Counted from the stretch's first letter, positions 17,738 through 28,014 are shown. The stretch is 64,000 bases of DNA from Nitrospira sp. CR1.1 (GCA_014055465.1 WIAF01000014.1:1-64000); one strand, 5' to 3'. Translations and numbers: made by a program. Notes: generated by a model not told the origin, from the letters alone.

Positions 17738-17859
17738 GCGGATGGTCAAAAAGTCCGCCAGCGCGGCCGCAGCGAGCGAGGAGGCGAGGCGTACCCTTGC
17801 GGTACGTTGAGCCTTTGAGCGATGCGAGAACAATGCTGGGGGATTTTTTCACCATCCGC
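17738..17859. repeat. REP/MITE-like palindromic element, copy 1
   Basis: A 122-base element with inverted ends: GCGGATGGTCAAAAAGTCC on the left and, on the other strand, GCGGATGGTGAAAAAATCC on the right. Its middle has the hairpin CGTACC-CTTGC-GGTACG. It ends one base before the stop codon of the CDF gene. A related element lies at 29859-29960. Confidence 0.7.
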
Positions 17860-18801
17860 CTAATGGTGGCTGTGCAGAAATTCCGCATGCGAATGCTGGT
17901 CGTGGAGTTTCGAGAGGTCGCAGTGGACGGCGTCGGGATGGCAGCATTCGGTTTCCAGTTGAATGGTCAGATGTTTAATCTTGAATTCACTGGTCACCCG
18001 GCTTCGGATCGCCTGGAGAAGGTCGGTTGTGAGGGCCTGGTCGCCGCCGTCGACTTGCACGTGGGTGGTCATCATGATAAGTCGCGGTTCGACGGCCCAG
18101 ATGTGCAGGTCATGGACGTTCTTCACGCCGGGGATGGATTCGATGGTGGCCGCCACGAGCGCCGGGCTGACGCCGGGCGGGGTGGACTCCAGGAGGACCT
18201 CAAGTGATTCTTTAAAGAGCGGCCAGGCGCCGCGAATGATCGCCACGACGACGAACAGGCTCACCAGCGGGTCGAGGACGGACCAGCCGGTCAGCATGAT
18301 GGCCCCTCCGCTCACGACCACACCCAGCGACACCCATGCGTCTCCCAGCATGTGCCAGAAGGCGCTGCGGATGTTCAGGTCATCCTTCGCGCCATGCTGG
18401 AGCAGCAGCGCAATGGAGAGGTTGGCCACGAAGCTGATGAGGGCGATCAGCATGACCCAGCCGCCAGGAACTGGTACGGGGTTCAAGACTCGCTGGGCGC
18501 CCATGATCGTAATGCCGGTAGCGGTGAGCAGGAGGATGAATGAATTGAGAAACGCCGCGACGATTCCTGCCCGGTGATACCCGAAGGTGCGACTGTCGGT
18601 GGCGGGTCTGGCGGTCAACACATGGGCATAGAGGGCCAAAAAGAGCGAGCCTTGATCCACGAGGTTGTGGCCTGCGTCTCCGATGAGGCCGATGCTGTTC
18701 GTGAGAAAGCCTCCGATGAACTCCGCCAGGATGATGACCGCATTGAGGGCGAGGGCGATGCGTAGACGTGAGCGGAGTTCATGATAGGTGTGGGAGAGCA
18801 T
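17860..18801 (-). CDS. Cation diffusion facilitator (CDF) metal exporter
   Basis: About 313 residues with six predicted membrane helices. The two metal-site motifs HNLVD (helix II) and HMLGD (helix V) are those of the Zn-type CDF exporters such as CzcD/ZitB. A cytoplasmic C-terminal ferredoxin-like domain (KNVHDLHIWAVEPRLIMMTTHV) follows and the tail is His-rich (HDQHSHAEFLHSHH). It should export Zn(II) or a similar ion in exchange for protons. The ATG at 18801 is chosen; a TTG at 18837 would add 12 residues. It is transcribed toward the G3E GTPase. Confidence 0.9.
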   Translation of the reverse strand: MLSHTYHELRSRLRIALALNAVIILAEFIGGFLTNSIGLIGDAGHNLVDQGSLFLALYAHVLTARPATDSRTFGYHRAGIVAAFLNSFILLLTATGITIMGAQRVLNPVPVPGGWVMLIALISFVANLSIALLLQHGAKDDLNIRSAFWHMLGDAWVSLGVVVSGGAIMLTGWSVLDPLVSLFVVVAIIRGAWPLFKESLEVLLESTPPGVSPALVAATIESIPGVKNVHDLHIWAVEPRLIMMTTHVQVDGGDQALTTDLLQAIRSRVTSEFKIKHLTIQLETECCHPDAVHCDLSKLHDQHSHAEFLHSHH

Positions 18802-18934
18802 CGACTTCAGTGTCTCATGAGAGACTGATGAGGGCAAGCCGTTGTGTGGTCTTCAAGCGGCCGGCGCGGATCGGTGCGGGGGATCTGTCAGGATCGCCGG
18901 GAGCGTGTGGAGGTGTGAATTCTGAGATGAGATG

Positions 18935-20719
18935 TCACTGGGCTGTGGCGAGGGCTTTGAGTTCTTCGCCGCTGATCGTTTCTTTCTCCAGCAGCACCTG
19001 GGCGGCGTGCCGCAACGTGGCCTCCTGGGACTTGATCAGATCACGGGCCCGTTCGTACTGTTCGTCGATCAAGAGTCGAACTTCGTAATCGATCTCCCTG
19101 GAGGTCTGTTCGCTGTAGTCCCCCGGTGTTTGGGGCGCACCGGTTTGCAGGAAGATCGACTGCCGGTCCCGCTCTAAGCTGACCTGGCCAAGTTTCTCGC
19201 TCATGCCGTAGGCTTTCACCATGCTCTTGGCGATATCAGTGGCCTTGCGCAAGTCGTCTTGTGCGCCGGTGGACACTTCGCCGTAGATGACTTCCTCCGC
19301 CGCGCGTCCGCCCAGCAGGATGGCGATGCGGTTTTTCAGCTCGGACATGGTCATGAGAAAGCGGTCTTCGGTCGGGAGCTGCATGGTGTAGCCAAGTGCG
19401 GCAATACCTCGAGGAATGATTGAGATTTTGTGGACTGCATCGCCGCCTGGAATGGAGAGGGCCATGAGCGCATGGCCGACCTCGTGGTGGGCAACCCGGG
19501 CCCGTTCCATTGTATTCAGCACCCGATTTTTCTTTTCCAACCCGCCGATGACGCGCTCGACGGCTTCCTGCAACTCAGAGAGGCTGACGGTGTCCTTCCC
19601 GCGACGCACGGCCAGCAAGGCTGCTTCGTTGAGCAGATTGGCCAAATCGGCTCCGACGAAGCCGGGTGTCATGGCGGCAATGGTGTCGAGATCTGCCTGG
19701 TTGGCGAGGGTGATGCTGCGGGCGTGGACTTTCAGGATGGCGAGGCGGCCGATCTTATCGGGCCGGTCCACCAGCACCTGGCGGTCGAACCGGCCGGCTC
19801 GAAGCAGCGCGGGGTCCAGAATCTCCGGGCGGTTGGTGGCGGCCACGAGAATGACGCCGGCGCGGGAGTCGAACCCATCCATTTCGACCAACAGTTGGTT
19901 GAGTGTCTGTTCCCGTTCTTCGTGAGCCATGGGGCCGACCCCCCGGGCTTTACCCAGTGCGTCAAGCTCGTCGAGGAAGATGATGCAGGGCGCCTTGCCC
20001 TTGGCCTGCTCGAAAAGGTCGCGGACACGCGCCGCGCCGACACCGACGAACATCTCCACGAACTCCGACCCGCTGATTGAAAAAAATGGCACGCCGGCTT
20101 CCCCAGCCACAGCCTTGGCGAGTAGCGTCTTGCCCGTGCCCGGAGGGCCGACGAGCAGAATACCCTTGGGAATCTTGCCGCCGAGGCGCCGGAACTTCTC
20201 CGGCGTCTTGAGGAATTCGATGATCTCTTCCAGTTCCTGCTTCGCCTCGTCGACGCCGGCGACATCGGCGAAGGTCACCTTCACCTCATTCTCGACATAC
20301 ACCTTGGCTTTGCTTTGCCCGACCGTCATGAAGCCTTGGCTCTGGCCCATGCGGCGCAGCAGGAACCACCAGACACCGAAGAACAGCACGATCGGCAGGA
20401 TCCAGGACAGCACATCCCGGAACAGGGTGCTTTCGATCATGCCCGTGACCTTGACCTGGTGCTGCGCGAGGCTGCGCAGCAGATCCGGGTCTTCGATGCG
20501 GATGGTATGAAAGACTTTGTCTTCCTTCATCTTGCCGTGAATGACTTGCGGCGAGACCGTCACCTCGGTGACCTTGCCCGCTTCCACGGCGACTTTGAAT
20601 TCGCTGTAGGGAATTTCGGTGGGGGTAAACAGGGAGGGAAGAAAGGTCTGGATGAGGATCAGAACCCAGAGGGCAATGAACATGTACCAGATGGAGAATT
20701 GTCGTTGTTTAGGGTCCAT
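18935..20719 (-). CDS. ftsH: ATP-dependent zinc metalloprotease FtsH
   Basis: A 594-residue membrane AAA protease. Two membrane helices at about 11-30 and 103-122 flank a small periplasmic domain. The AAA module has Walker A GPPGTGKT (191-198), Walker [10 protein letters not shown] and an SRH with [19 protein letters not shown]. The Zn site is HEVGH (412-416), where most FtsH have HEAGH; the HExxH core is intact. It degrades membrane and short-lived cytosolic proteins. The C-terminus is somewhat short. It is followed by ~115 bases without a gene on its upstream side. Confidence 0.96.
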   Translation of the reverse strand: MDPKQRQFSIWYMFIALWVLILIQTFLPSLFTPTEIPYSEFKVAVEAGKVTEVTVSPQVIHGKMKEDKVFHTIRIEDPDLLRSLAQHQVKVTGMIESTLFRDVLSWILPIVLFFGVWWFLLRRMGQSQGFMTVGQSKAKVYVENEVKVTFADVAGVDEAKQELEEIIEFLKTPEKFRRLGGKIPKGILLVGPPGTGKTLLAKAVAGEAGVPFFSISGSEFVEMFVGVGAARVRDLFEQAKGKAPCIIFLDELDALGKARGVGPMAHEEREQTLNQLLVEMDGFDSRAGVILVAATNRPEILDPALLRAGRFDRQVLVDRPDKIGRLAILKVHARSITLANQADLDTIAAMTPGFVGADLANLLNEAALLAVRRGKDTVSLSELQEAVERVIGGLEKKNRVLNTMERARVAHHEVGHALMALSIPGGDAVHKISIIPRGIAALGYTMQLPTEDRFLMTMSELKNRIAILLGGRAAEEVIYGEVSTGAQDDLRKATDIAKSMVKAYGMSEKLGQVSLERDRQSIFLQTGAPQTPGDYSEQTSREIDYEVRLLIDEQYERARDLIKSQEATLRHAAQVLLEKETISGEELKALATAQ

Positions 20720-20834
20720 CGTCAGGCATGTACGATCGAGTGATCAGGAGCGTCGATGGTGAACGGCCAGTCAACGAATTGTGACGGCAGCACCTGGTCA
20801 GCACATCACGAAACCACCGATTCAGTCAATGGGG

Positions 20835-21701
20835 TCAATTTTTCTTGGGTCTCAGGCGTTCGGAGAGCACCGGGTACTGCGCCGAGGCCACGCCGAAGTT
20901 CCCGGTCGCGACGTCGGCCACGACCACGCGCAGCGTGATGCCGTCGGGGGCGTCTTTGGACATAGGCACGAAAAACGGCGCTTCGAACCGGCTCTTTTCC
21001 CCGGCGTAGAACATCTGCAGCCGCTCGACGATGCGGTCTCCGACCAACAGTTCGGCATAGATATGCATCTTGCGGGAATCCCAATCGCTGTGCGGCCGGA
21101 CCAGGGCGCCGGACAGTGTCCGCACCGAGGCTCGCAGCATCACATCTTCCTTGGCGATCAAGGGCTCGCCCGGCTTGGGGTGCTCGACTTGTACCAGATA
21201 GCCATACAGGGGCAGCACGATGCCGTCGTTGGTCAGGTCGTGGCCGGGTATCAATAAGACGGTGGTGCTCGCCCGCTGCAATGAGCGGGGATAAGCCAAC
21301 GGCCCCTCGGCTGTGATTTCCACCAGCGTCGGGCGGGACAATTCAAGCGTGGCGCTGAACGCGGCGGCCTGGCGGCTGCTATAGACCGGTTCATCCATGA
21401 GGTGGGGTGTGCGCATGATCTGGGTCTGGTCGCCCGGTTCACCCTGCTGTAGGCCCGAGGCCAGCAACTGGCCGGTCGCTACATCAGTAATCGTGACGCG
21501 CGCGCCGCCGACGTCATGTCCCAGCACCAGGGATCGGTGTGCGACGACGCGCACGAGCACGGTCGTGGGCAGGGGATCGTTGTAGCGGGTTTTGCTCTCG
21601 AGTTCGGATTCGGAAGGCTCCGGCGTAAACGCAGCACTCATGCTGCTCAGCAGCACAAGGAGGCCGGTGCCGATCAGCCTGGTGATGGAGGCGCGAATCA
21701 T
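20835..21701 (-). CDS. Secreted protein of unknown function
   Basis: A 288-residue protein with an N-terminal signal peptide (hydrophobic stretch TRLIGTGLLVLLSSMSAAF) and no membrane helices after it. The rest looks like two or three beta-sandwich segments: one near 50-130 with VGGARVTITDVATGQLL, which resembles a carboxypeptidase-regulatory fold, and one near 190-280. I do not recognise the family. Its ATG overlaps the metG stop (ATGA), so it is made together with methionyl-tRNA synthetase, although no functional link is obvious. Confidence 0.75.
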   Translation of the reverse strand: MIRASITRLIGTGLLVLLSSMSAAFTPEPSESELESKTRYNDPLPTTVLVRVVAHRSLVLGHDVGGARVTITDVATGQLLASGLQQGEPGDQTQIMRTPHLMDEPVYSSRQAAAFSATLELSRPTLVEITAEGPLAYPRSLQRASTTVLLIPGHDLTNDGIVLPLYGYLVQVEHPKPGEPLIAKEDVMLRASVRTLSGALVRPHSDWDSRKMHIYAELLVGDRIVERLQMFYAGEKSRFEAPFFVPMSKDAPDGITLRVVVADVATGNFGVASAQYPVLSERLRPKKN

Positions 21702-23701
21702 TTCACTTTGGTGCCGGGATCCACGTCTTCGACGAAGGTGGCGAGCCCTCGCACGTCGCTGTCGCCCGCCGCGAGGACCATGCCCTGCGATTCGATGCCC
21801 ATGAGCTTCGCCGGTTTGAGGTTTGCCACGATGACGATGGTTTTTCCGACCAGGGCTTCCGGTTCGTATTTCTTGCCGATCCCGGCGACGATCTGCCGCT
21901 GCTCGGCACCGAGGCTGACTTGGAGCTTGAGCAACTTCTCGGATTTCGGTACGCGCTCTGCCGCCAGCACTTTTGCCGCTTTGAGTTGAATCTTCATGAA
22001 GTCGTCAATACTGATCTGGGCCGGCTGCGCGGCGGCCTGGGCGGCAGACGGCGTCACGGTCGGAGCCGGGGATTGTGGCGCCGCGGAGGCTGCGATCGGC
22101 TGCGGATTTGCGGGTGTATCACTCACGGCTGTGGCTCCTTGTGGTTTGGATTCAATACGGGGAAACAGTGAGGCGCCTTTTTGAGTGGTGCTGCCGGCCA
22201 AAGGCACGTCCCACTGCCCGGCGTTTGCCGCCAGCGGTCGGGATAGGTCCAGCGATAATCCAAGTTGCCGGATCATCTGTGCCGCCGCATTGGGCATGAA
22301 CGGGTAGAGCAGCACCGCCAGGAGTCGAAGGGCGCGGGCGGAGATATTTAGCACCGTGTGCAACTGCGGCTGTGTCTCCGGCTGCTTCGCCAGTTTCCAT
22401 GGCGCGCTCTTGTCGATGTATTCATCGCAGAGGCCATTGAGGTCTTCGATTGTGAGCAGCACATCGCGAAACTGGAGAGCATTGAAGCCAGCTTCAGCCT
22501 TTCCGGGCAGGCGCTTGGCCAACTCCTCGATCCGCTGTTCCAATTCGGGCAGCACGGCCGGGCCCCGCTCGGGGATCGCGCCGGCGCAGGACCGTTCGAT
22601 CATGGTGAGCGTGCGGCTCAAGAGGTTGCCGATACCGTTTGCGAGTTTGGCGTTGACGGTCGTCACGAGCGCGCCGTGCGAAAAATCGCCGTCTTGGCCG
22701 AACGGCACTTCGCGGAGCAGGAAATAGCGGAAGGCATCGGCGCCGAATTGGTCGACCATCTTGTTCGGGTCAACGACGTTGCCGCGGCTCTTGGACATCT
22801 TCTCGCCGTCCACCGTCCACCAACCGTGGGCGAAGATGGTCTTCGGGAGCGGTTGGTCCAGCGCCATCAACATCGTGGACCAGTACACGGCATGGGTGGT
22901 GAGAATGTCCTTCCCGACCAGATGGACATCGGCGGGCCAGTAACGCAAGCCGGCCGGTTGTCCCTGGGGCAGGTATTCAAGTGCCGACATGTAATTGACG
23001 AGCGCATCGAACCAGACGTAGGTGACATAGTCCTTGTCGAAGGGGAGTTCGATGCCCCAGGAGAGTCGCGATTTGGGTCGTGAGATCGAAAGGTCGCCCA
23101 GCTTCTGCGTCTGCAAAAACCCGAGGACCTCGTTGCGCCGCGATTCGGGTCTGATGAAATCCGGATGCTCCAGGATGTGCCGCTGCAGCCGTTCCTGGTA
23201 CTGGCCCATCTTGAAGAAATAATTATGTTCGCTCAGTTGTTCGATCGGTCGTTTGCAGTCTGGGCAGAGGCCGCCGACCACATCCTTTTCCGTCCAGAAC
23301 CGTTCGTCGAACGTGCAATACCATCCTGTATAGTCTGCTTTGTAAATCAACTGCTTATCATGCAGCTGTTGAAGGTATCGTTGAACCACTGCTTGATGCG
23401 GTTTGTCGGTGGTGCGGATGAAGGCATTATGGGAAATGTTCAACCGTTTCCAGAGGTGTGTGAACTGTGGCGCCAGGCGGTCGCAGTGGGTCTGCGGATC
23501 GATGCCGGCCTTCGCGGCGGCCTGCTGCACTTTCTGTCCGTGCTCATCCAGGCCGGTCAGAAAAAATACGTCGCGTCCGCGCAACCGCCAGTACCGCGCA
23601 AGTACATCGGCAGCGACGGTGGTGTACGCGTGGCCGATGTGCGGCACGTCGTTGACGTAGTAGATCGGGGTCGTGATGTAGAAGGTCTCGTGTGTTGTCA
23701 T
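21698..23701 (-). CDS. metG: Methionine--tRNA ligase
   Basis: About 667 residues from the ATG at 23701 (MTTHETFYITTPIYY). HIGH is at residues 21-24 and KMSKS near 302-306. A zinc-knuckle region with CPDC precedes the second half of the catalytic domain, and the C-terminal ~110 residues form a Trbp111-type tRNA-binding domain after an Ala/Pro-rich linker. It charges tRNA-Met. An in-frame TTG 13 codons upstream is possible but adds a non-conserved leader. The gene overlaps the secreted protein downstream, and holB ends 61 bases before it. Confidence 0.96.
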   Translation of the reverse strand: MTTHETFYITTPIYYVNDVPHIGHAYTTVAADVLARYWRLRGRDVFFLTGLDEHGQKVQQAAAKAGIDPQTHCDRLAPQFTHLWKRLNISHNAFIRTTDKPHQAVVQRYLQQLHDKQLIYKADYTGWYCTFDERFWTEKDVVGGLCPDCKRPIEQLSEHNYFFKMGQYQERLQRHILEHPDFIRPESRRNEVLGFLQTQKLGDLSISRPKSRLSWGIELPFDKDYVTYVWFDALVNYMSALEYLPQGQPAGLRYWPADVHLVGKDILTTHAVYWSTMLMALDQPLPKTIFAHGWWTVDGEKMSKSRGNVVDPNKMVDQFGADAFRYFLLREVPFGQDGDFSHGALVTTVNAKLANGIGNLLSRTLTMIERSCAGAIPERGPAVLPELEQRIEELAKRLPGKAEAGFNALQFRDVLLTIEDLNGLCDEYIDKSAPWKLAKQPETQPQLHTVLNISARALRLLAVLLYPFMPNAAAQMIRQLGLSLDLSRPLAANAGQWDVPLAGSTTQKGASLFPRIESKPQGATAVSDTPANPQPIAASAAPQSPAPTVTPSAAQAAAQPAQISIDDFMKIQLKAAKVLAAERVPKSEKLLKLQVSLGAEQRQIVAGIGKKYEPEALVGKTIVIVANLKPAKLMGIESQGMVLAAGDSDVRGLATFVEDVDPGTKVK

Positions 23702-23762
23702 GTTTGGTCGGATGAGGAGATCGTCGGATGAAGATAGCAAGATGCGGATAGGTAAAGCTAGG

Positions 23763-24794
23763 TTATCGTGAGCGGTCGGCGGTGCCTGGCGGAGTCAGGA
23801 GTTGCCGGACTCGCAAAAGGATGGTTTCGAGTGCGATCTGGACGTTGAGGTTCCGATGCGCCTGGCGTTCCATTTTTTCGAGGTCGCTGATGAGCGCCAA
23901 GAGATCGTCGATATTGATCTGTGCGGCCAGCGTCTGCATTCCGGCCCGTTGGTCCAGGTTCAGGATATGGTCCGAGCCGGCTCCGACGGCGATGAGCAGC
24001 ACGTCGCGCAGCCATCGCAGCAGCCAGTCGAATGCCTCTGGTGCCCGGTCGCCCTTGGCTAGCGTTTCCGCGGCAGCCAGCACGGTGGAGAAAGAGTGCA
24101 GCCCTTTGGCTGAGAAGATGGCCGCGAATTCCTTCTGGCTGGTTCTGGCCTGTTCGAGATCGCATTCCAACGCCCGACCTAATTGCCCGTCGCTAAGCAG
24201 GGCCAAGAAGTGTGCATCGGCTGGAGGAAGTTCGCGTTTCAAAATCACGGCGGCTTCGACCTGCGTTTGTGCCGGTGCGGTAAGTCGCAGCGCCTGGCAG
24301 CGCGAGCGGATTGTCGCCGGCAATGCGTAGGGCCGGCTCGACACCAGAATGAACAGACTGTGGTCGGGCGGTTCTTCCAGCGTTTTGAGCAGGGCGTTGG
24401 CGGCGCCGATGGTCATGCGATCCGCCTCGTCGATCAGGCAGATTTTTCTCGTGCCGATTAGCGGGCGATAGATCATCTGATGCTCGATGTCTCGGATGGA
24501 TTCGATCTTGATTTGGGGATTGGCCATCTCCTGATCCGGTTCGATCACCAGAAAATCGGGATGCGTGCGCGCATCCACCTGCTGGCAGGCCCGGCAGGCG
24601 CCGCAGGCGTCCGGCTGCCGGCTGTCGGAAACCGTCTCGCAGAGCAGCGTTTGTGCAAGCCGCAATGCAAGGAGACGTTTGCCAATGCGATCGTCGCCGT
24701 GGAAGAGGTATGCATGGGCCACACGGTTTTGCAGGATCGCCGAGCGCAGCAGGGTCTTGGCGTGCTCGTGTCCGATGATGTCAGCGAGCGGCAT
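23763..24794 (-). CDS. holB: DNA polymerase III subunit delta'
   Basis: A 343-residue AAA+ clamp-loader subunit. The N-terminal domain begins with the usual IIGHEHAKTLLRSAI, has a degenerate P-loop (GDDRIGKRLL near 34-43), a Cys cluster (CGACRAC), DEADRMTIGAANALLKTLEEPP, and the SRC-containing RSRCQAL. Delta' works with delta and DnaX to load the sliding clamp. It starts 14 bases inside the end of tmk, a common tmk-holB arrangement. Confidence 0.93.
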   Translation of the reverse strand: MPLADIIGHEHAKTLLRSAILQNRVAHAYLFHGDDRIGKRLLALRLAQTLLCETVSDSRQPDACGACRACQQVDARTHPDFLVIEPDQEMANPQIKIESIRDIEHQMIYRPLIGTRKICLIDEADRMTIGAANALLKTLEEPPDHSLFILVSSRPYALPATIRSRCQALRLTAPAQTQVEAAVILKRELPPADAHFLALLSDGQLGRALECDLEQARTSQKEFAAIFSAKGLHSFSTVLAAAETLAKGDRAPEAFDWLLRWLRDVLLIAVGAGSDHILNLDQRAGMQTLAAQINIDDLLALISDLEKMERQAHRNLNVQIALETILLRVRQLLTPPGTADRSR

Positions 24795-25503
24795 GGCGGA
24801 CCTGTGTGTGGTGAGAGGGGGTGCTGCGCGGCGTCGCCGTCTGGGCGTCGGTTCGATGGACCCGGTTCAGTAGCGGTGCGACAATCCGGGCGACTGCACG
24901 GGCGACAGCTTCTTTGGATGCGCGCGCGGGAACAACTTTCATGCGCGCGGGATAACGCTTCGCCAGGTCGAGAAAACCGGCCCGAACCTTTTGATGGAAC
25001 CGGAGCGATTCGCGGTCGAGCCTGTTCGTTTCGCTGGCGGACCGCCGCCGAGCCAGGCCGGTGGAGACGGGAAGGTCGAACAGCAGTGTCAGATTCGGCG
25101 TCACGGCGTGAGTCGCGAGGCGATTGAGCCGTTCAAGCAAAGACACATTCAGCCCGCGCGCATAACCCTGATAGGCCAGCGTTGAATCGCTGAAGCGGTC
25201 ACAGAGCACAATGACGCCGCGCGCGAGAGCCGGCTCGATCACCTGGGCAACATGTTGGCGTCGGGCCGCGAGCACCAGAAATGCTTCGGTTTCGGCCGCT
25301 ACCGGTTCGTCGGCGCGATCAAGGAGGACCGATCGGACTTTCTCCGCGAGCGGGGTTCCGCCCGGTTCCCGGGTCTCGACGGTGACGTGCCCTTGAGTCC
25401 GTAGGTATTCTCCCAGGAGTCTGGCCTGGGTGGATTTTCCACACCCCTCGATGCCCTCCAGCGTAATGAACAGACCTCGGGATGGTCGGCCGCGTTGTCT
25501 CAT
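24781..25503 (-). CDS. tmk: Thymidylate kinase
   Basis: About 240 residues starting MRQRGRPSRGLFITLEG. The P-loop is GIEGCGKST, the Asp-Arg block is CDRFSDSTLAYQG and the substrate-binding REPGGTPLAE is present. It phosphorylates dTMP to dTDP. The C-terminal ~25 residues are an extra basic tail. The ATG at 25503 was chosen; 35 in-frame codons upstream lack similarity to the family. Followed by overlapping holB. Confidence 0.93.
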   Translation of the reverse strand: MRQRGRPSRGLFITLEGIEGCGKSTQARLLGEYLRTQGHVTVETREPGGTPLAEKVRSVLLDRADEPVAAETEAFLVLAARRQHVAQVIEPALARGVIVLCDRFSDSTLAYQGYARGLNVSLLERLNRLATHAVTPNLTLLFDLPVSTGLARRRSASETNRLDRESLRFHQKVRAGFLDLAKRYPARMKVVPARASKEAVARAVARIVAPLLNRVHRTDAQTATPRSTPSHHTQVRHAAR

Positions 25504-25579
25504 CTTTTGGATCTGGAAAATGTTGGAAGAAAGAAGGTCGGATCCTATTCCAAGTGATTGAAAATAGCAAGAAAAGGCT

Positions 25580-25609
25580 TGCGACGACTGGCAAAAGACC
25601 AGTATCATG
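25580..25609 (+). promoter_or_regulatory. Possible promoter for the DUF502/glm block
   Basis: TTGCGA (25580-25585) and TATCAT (25604-25609) are 18 bases apart, in the 135-base gap between divergent tmk and the DUF502 gene. The match is 4/6 and 5/6 to sigma70 consensus. Confidence 0.35.
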
Positions 25610-25638
25610 ACGCTCTACCCAGGACCCCTCAGCCACAC

Positions 25639-26313
25639 ATGGTACGAGCTTCATTAAAACGTTATTTTCTCACCGGTTTGCTGGTGATGATCCCCATCTG
25701 GGGCACCATCCTGATCCTGAAGACGCTCTTTGTCAGTCTGGATGGGATTCTCGGCGACGCCGCCGCCCGGTTGGTGACTCCAGGGTACTACGTGCCCGGT
25801 TTGGGTATTATCGCGCTCATCCTGCTCATTTTCATGACCGGACTGTTCGCGGCGAATTTTATCGGCCGCCAGGTCGTGCGGCAGTGGGAGAGTTTGCTCA
25901 ATCGCGTGCCGGTCGTCCGCGGGATCTACTCCACGATCAAGTCGATGATGGATATTCTGTCGTTCGCGGAGCGCGAGAGTTATCGCCGCGTGGTGTTGAT
26001 CCAATTTCCGAAGAACGGTCATTACTGTTTTGCGTTTGTGACCGGCGTGACAAAAGGGGAGATGCAGCAGCTTTCCCCGGACCCGCTCGTGCACGTCTAT
26101 GTTCCGACCTCACCCAATCCCACATCGGGTTATTTTCTCCTGGTGCCCGAGCGCGAAGTGATCGCCGTGGATATCACGGTTGAGGAGGCCATGAAGCTGA
26201 TCGTGTCGGGAGGGCTCTATACCCCGGCGCAGCCGTCGGGTGCCGCGTCGCAGGCCGCTGGAAAAACCTGGGCACCGATTAAGCAACCCGATGCAGGCGT
26301 ACAGGTCGGCTGA
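25639..26313 (+). CDS. DUF502 family membrane protein
   Basis: About 224 residues from the ATG at 25639 (MVRASLKRYFLTGLLVMIPIW). It has two membrane helices near residues 10-30 and 50-75, then a soluble domain with VPVVRGIYSTIKSMMDIL and FVTGVTKGEM, which is DUF502. The family has no firm function in bacteria. A Pro/Ala-rich tail ends the protein. It precedes glmU by about 50 bases and may share its transcript. Confidence 0.85.
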   Translation: MVRASLKRYFLTGLLVMIPIWGTILILKTLFVSLDGILGDAAARLVTPGYYVPGLGIIALILLIFMTGLFAANFIGRQVVRQWESLLNRVPVVRGIYSTIKSMMDILSFAERESYRRVVLIQFPKNGHYCFAFVTGVTKGEMQQLSPDPLVHVYVPTSPNPTSGYFLLVPEREVIAVDITVEEAMKLIVSGGLYTPAQPSGAASQAAGKTWAPIKQPDAGVQVG

Positions 26314-26364
26314 TCGCGACATCGCCGAGCGAGCCCTGTGTCAATTACGTATGGTGACGAACCC

Positions 26365-28005
26365 ATGACTCACGCATCGCACGACAAGGCCTTGTCTTCC
26401 TCCATTCCCGGGCTCGGCGTCATCATCATGGCCGCGGGCCTCGGTAAGCGCATGAAATCGGCGCTGGCCAAAGTGCTCCATCCGGTGGCGGGCCGGCCGA
26501 TGGTCCTCTACGTGTTGGATATCGCCTGCGGCCTGGCGGAGCAGGGGGTGGCTGTCGTGGTCGGGCACCAGGGCGCCGATGTGCGCAAGGTTGTCGAAGC
26601 GATCGGCGGGTGCGTGGCTGTCGCGGAGCAGACGAAGCAGTTGGGGACTGGCCATGCGGTGCTGCAAGCGCGGCCCCTGTTCGGCGATGCGGCGCACCGC
26701 AGACCGACCCGCTATCTGATTTTGAACGGCGACACGCCGTTGTTGACGGAAGCGACGGTGCGGGAACTTCTCGCGATGCATGATGCGCAAGGCGCGGCCG
26801 TGACGTTGTTGACTGCGGTGCTCGACGATGCGTCCGGCTACGGCCGGGTCATTCGTCAGCGTCGCGAGGAATGGCTGCAGGGAGCCGCTGACAACAGGGT
26901 TCAGAGCATCGTAGAAGACAAGGATGCCTCTCCCGCTGAGCGACACGTGCGCGAAATCAACGTCGGGACCTATGTCGTCGACGGGGAGTTTCTCTTTCCA
27001 GCGCTCGACAAGCTCGATCCCCGGAATGCACAAGGCGAATATTACCTGACCGACATCGTGCAGATGGCGGTGCAGCAGGGGCGCACGGTTTCGGCGTTGC
27101 GTTTACGGGACATCGACGAGGGATTGGGGATCAATAGCCGTGTGCAGTTAGCTGAAGCCGAGCAGGTCATTCGCCGGCGGATTCGGACGCACTGGCTGGA
27201 GGCGGGCGTGACGATGCGGGATCCGGCGTCCACGTGGATCGATGCCGACGTGACGATCGAGCGCGACACGGTGCTGTATCCAGGCGTGACCCTCGAAGGC
27301 CGGACGGTGATCGGGGAGGGCACCATCGTGCACACCGGGACGCGGATTACCGACTGCGTCATCGGTCAACGGGTGGAGATTCTGGACCACTGCATTTTTC
27401 GGGAGTCGCAGGTTGACGACGACTCGCATCTCGGACCGTTCGTACATTTACGGCCTGGTGTCCTGGTGCGGCGCAAGGGGAAGGTCGGCAACTTTGTCGA
27501 GATGAAGAAGACGGAGCTTGGCGAGGGATCGAAGGCCAACCATTTGAGTTATCTCGGCGATGCGACGATCGGCAGCGGTGTGAATATCGGCGCCGGGACG
27601 ATTACGTGCAACTACGACGGATACAAGAAATTTCACACGGCCGTTGGTGACGGCGTGTTCATCGGCAGCGATGTGCAACTGGTCGCGCCGGTGACAATCG
27701 GCCAAGGCTCCGTGATCGCGGCCGGCACAACGATCACGCAGGATGTCCCGGCGGATGCCTTGGTGATTTCACGCGTGCCCCAGGTGACGCGTGAAGGGTG
27801 GGCGGCGCGGCGGCGCGCATTGCAGAGTGGACAGGTCCCGCCTCCCGCTCCTTCCGTGAAGCGCGTGCTGCCTGTGAACGCTAGGCCGACAAAGAAGCGT
27901 GTCAAGGTATCCAAAGGGAAGGCGAAGGCCGCAAAGGCCTCGACATCCGCAACGCGGTCCGCCAAGAAGAAGCAACCGGCAGTTCAACGTTCGAAACGGA
28001 GGTAA
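26365..28005 (+). CDS. glmU: Bifunctional GlcNAc-1-P uridyltransferase/GlcN-1-P acetyltransferase with basic tail
   Basis: About 546 residues. The N-terminal pyrophosphorylase domain has IIMAAGLGKRMKS (about 20-32). The C-terminal left-handed beta helix has hexapeptide repeats and VGNFVEMKKTELGEGSKANHLSYLGD. It makes UDP-GlcNAc for peptidoglycan and surface sugars. It is ~90 residues longer than the usual ~456: the last ~75 are rich in Lys, Ala, Ser and Pro (for example KKRVKVSKGKAKAAKAS), like a histone H1 tail. The ATG at 26365 was chosen, although GTG at 26338 is in frame. glmS follows after 9 bases. Confidence 0.96.
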   Translation: MTHASHDKALSSSIPGLGVIIMAAGLGKRMKSALAKVLHPVAGRPMVLYVLDIACGLAEQGVAVVVGHQGADVRKVVEAIGGCVAVAEQTKQLGTGHAVLQARPLFGDAAHRRPTRYLILNGDTPLLTEATVRELLAMHDAQGAAVTLLTAVLDDASGYGRVIRQRREEWLQGAADNRVQSIVEDKDASPAERHVREINVGTYVVDGEFLFPALDKLDPRNAQGEYYLTDIVQMAVQQGRTVSALRLRDIDEGLGINSRVQLAEAEQVIRRRIRTHWLEAGVTMRDPASTWIDADVTIERDTVLYPGVTLEGRTVIGEGTIVHTGTRITDCVIGQRVEILDHCIFRESQVDDDSHLGPFVHLRPGVLVRRKGKVGNFVEMKKTELGEGSKANHLSYLGDATIGSGVNIGAGTITCNYDGYKKFHTAVGDGVFIGSDVQLVAPVTIGQGSVIAAGTTITQDVPADALVISRVPQVTREGWAARRRALQSGQVPPPAPSVKRVLPVNARPTKKRVKVSKGKAKAAKASTSATRSAKKKQPAVQRSKRR

Positions 28006-28014
28006 CGACACCCT

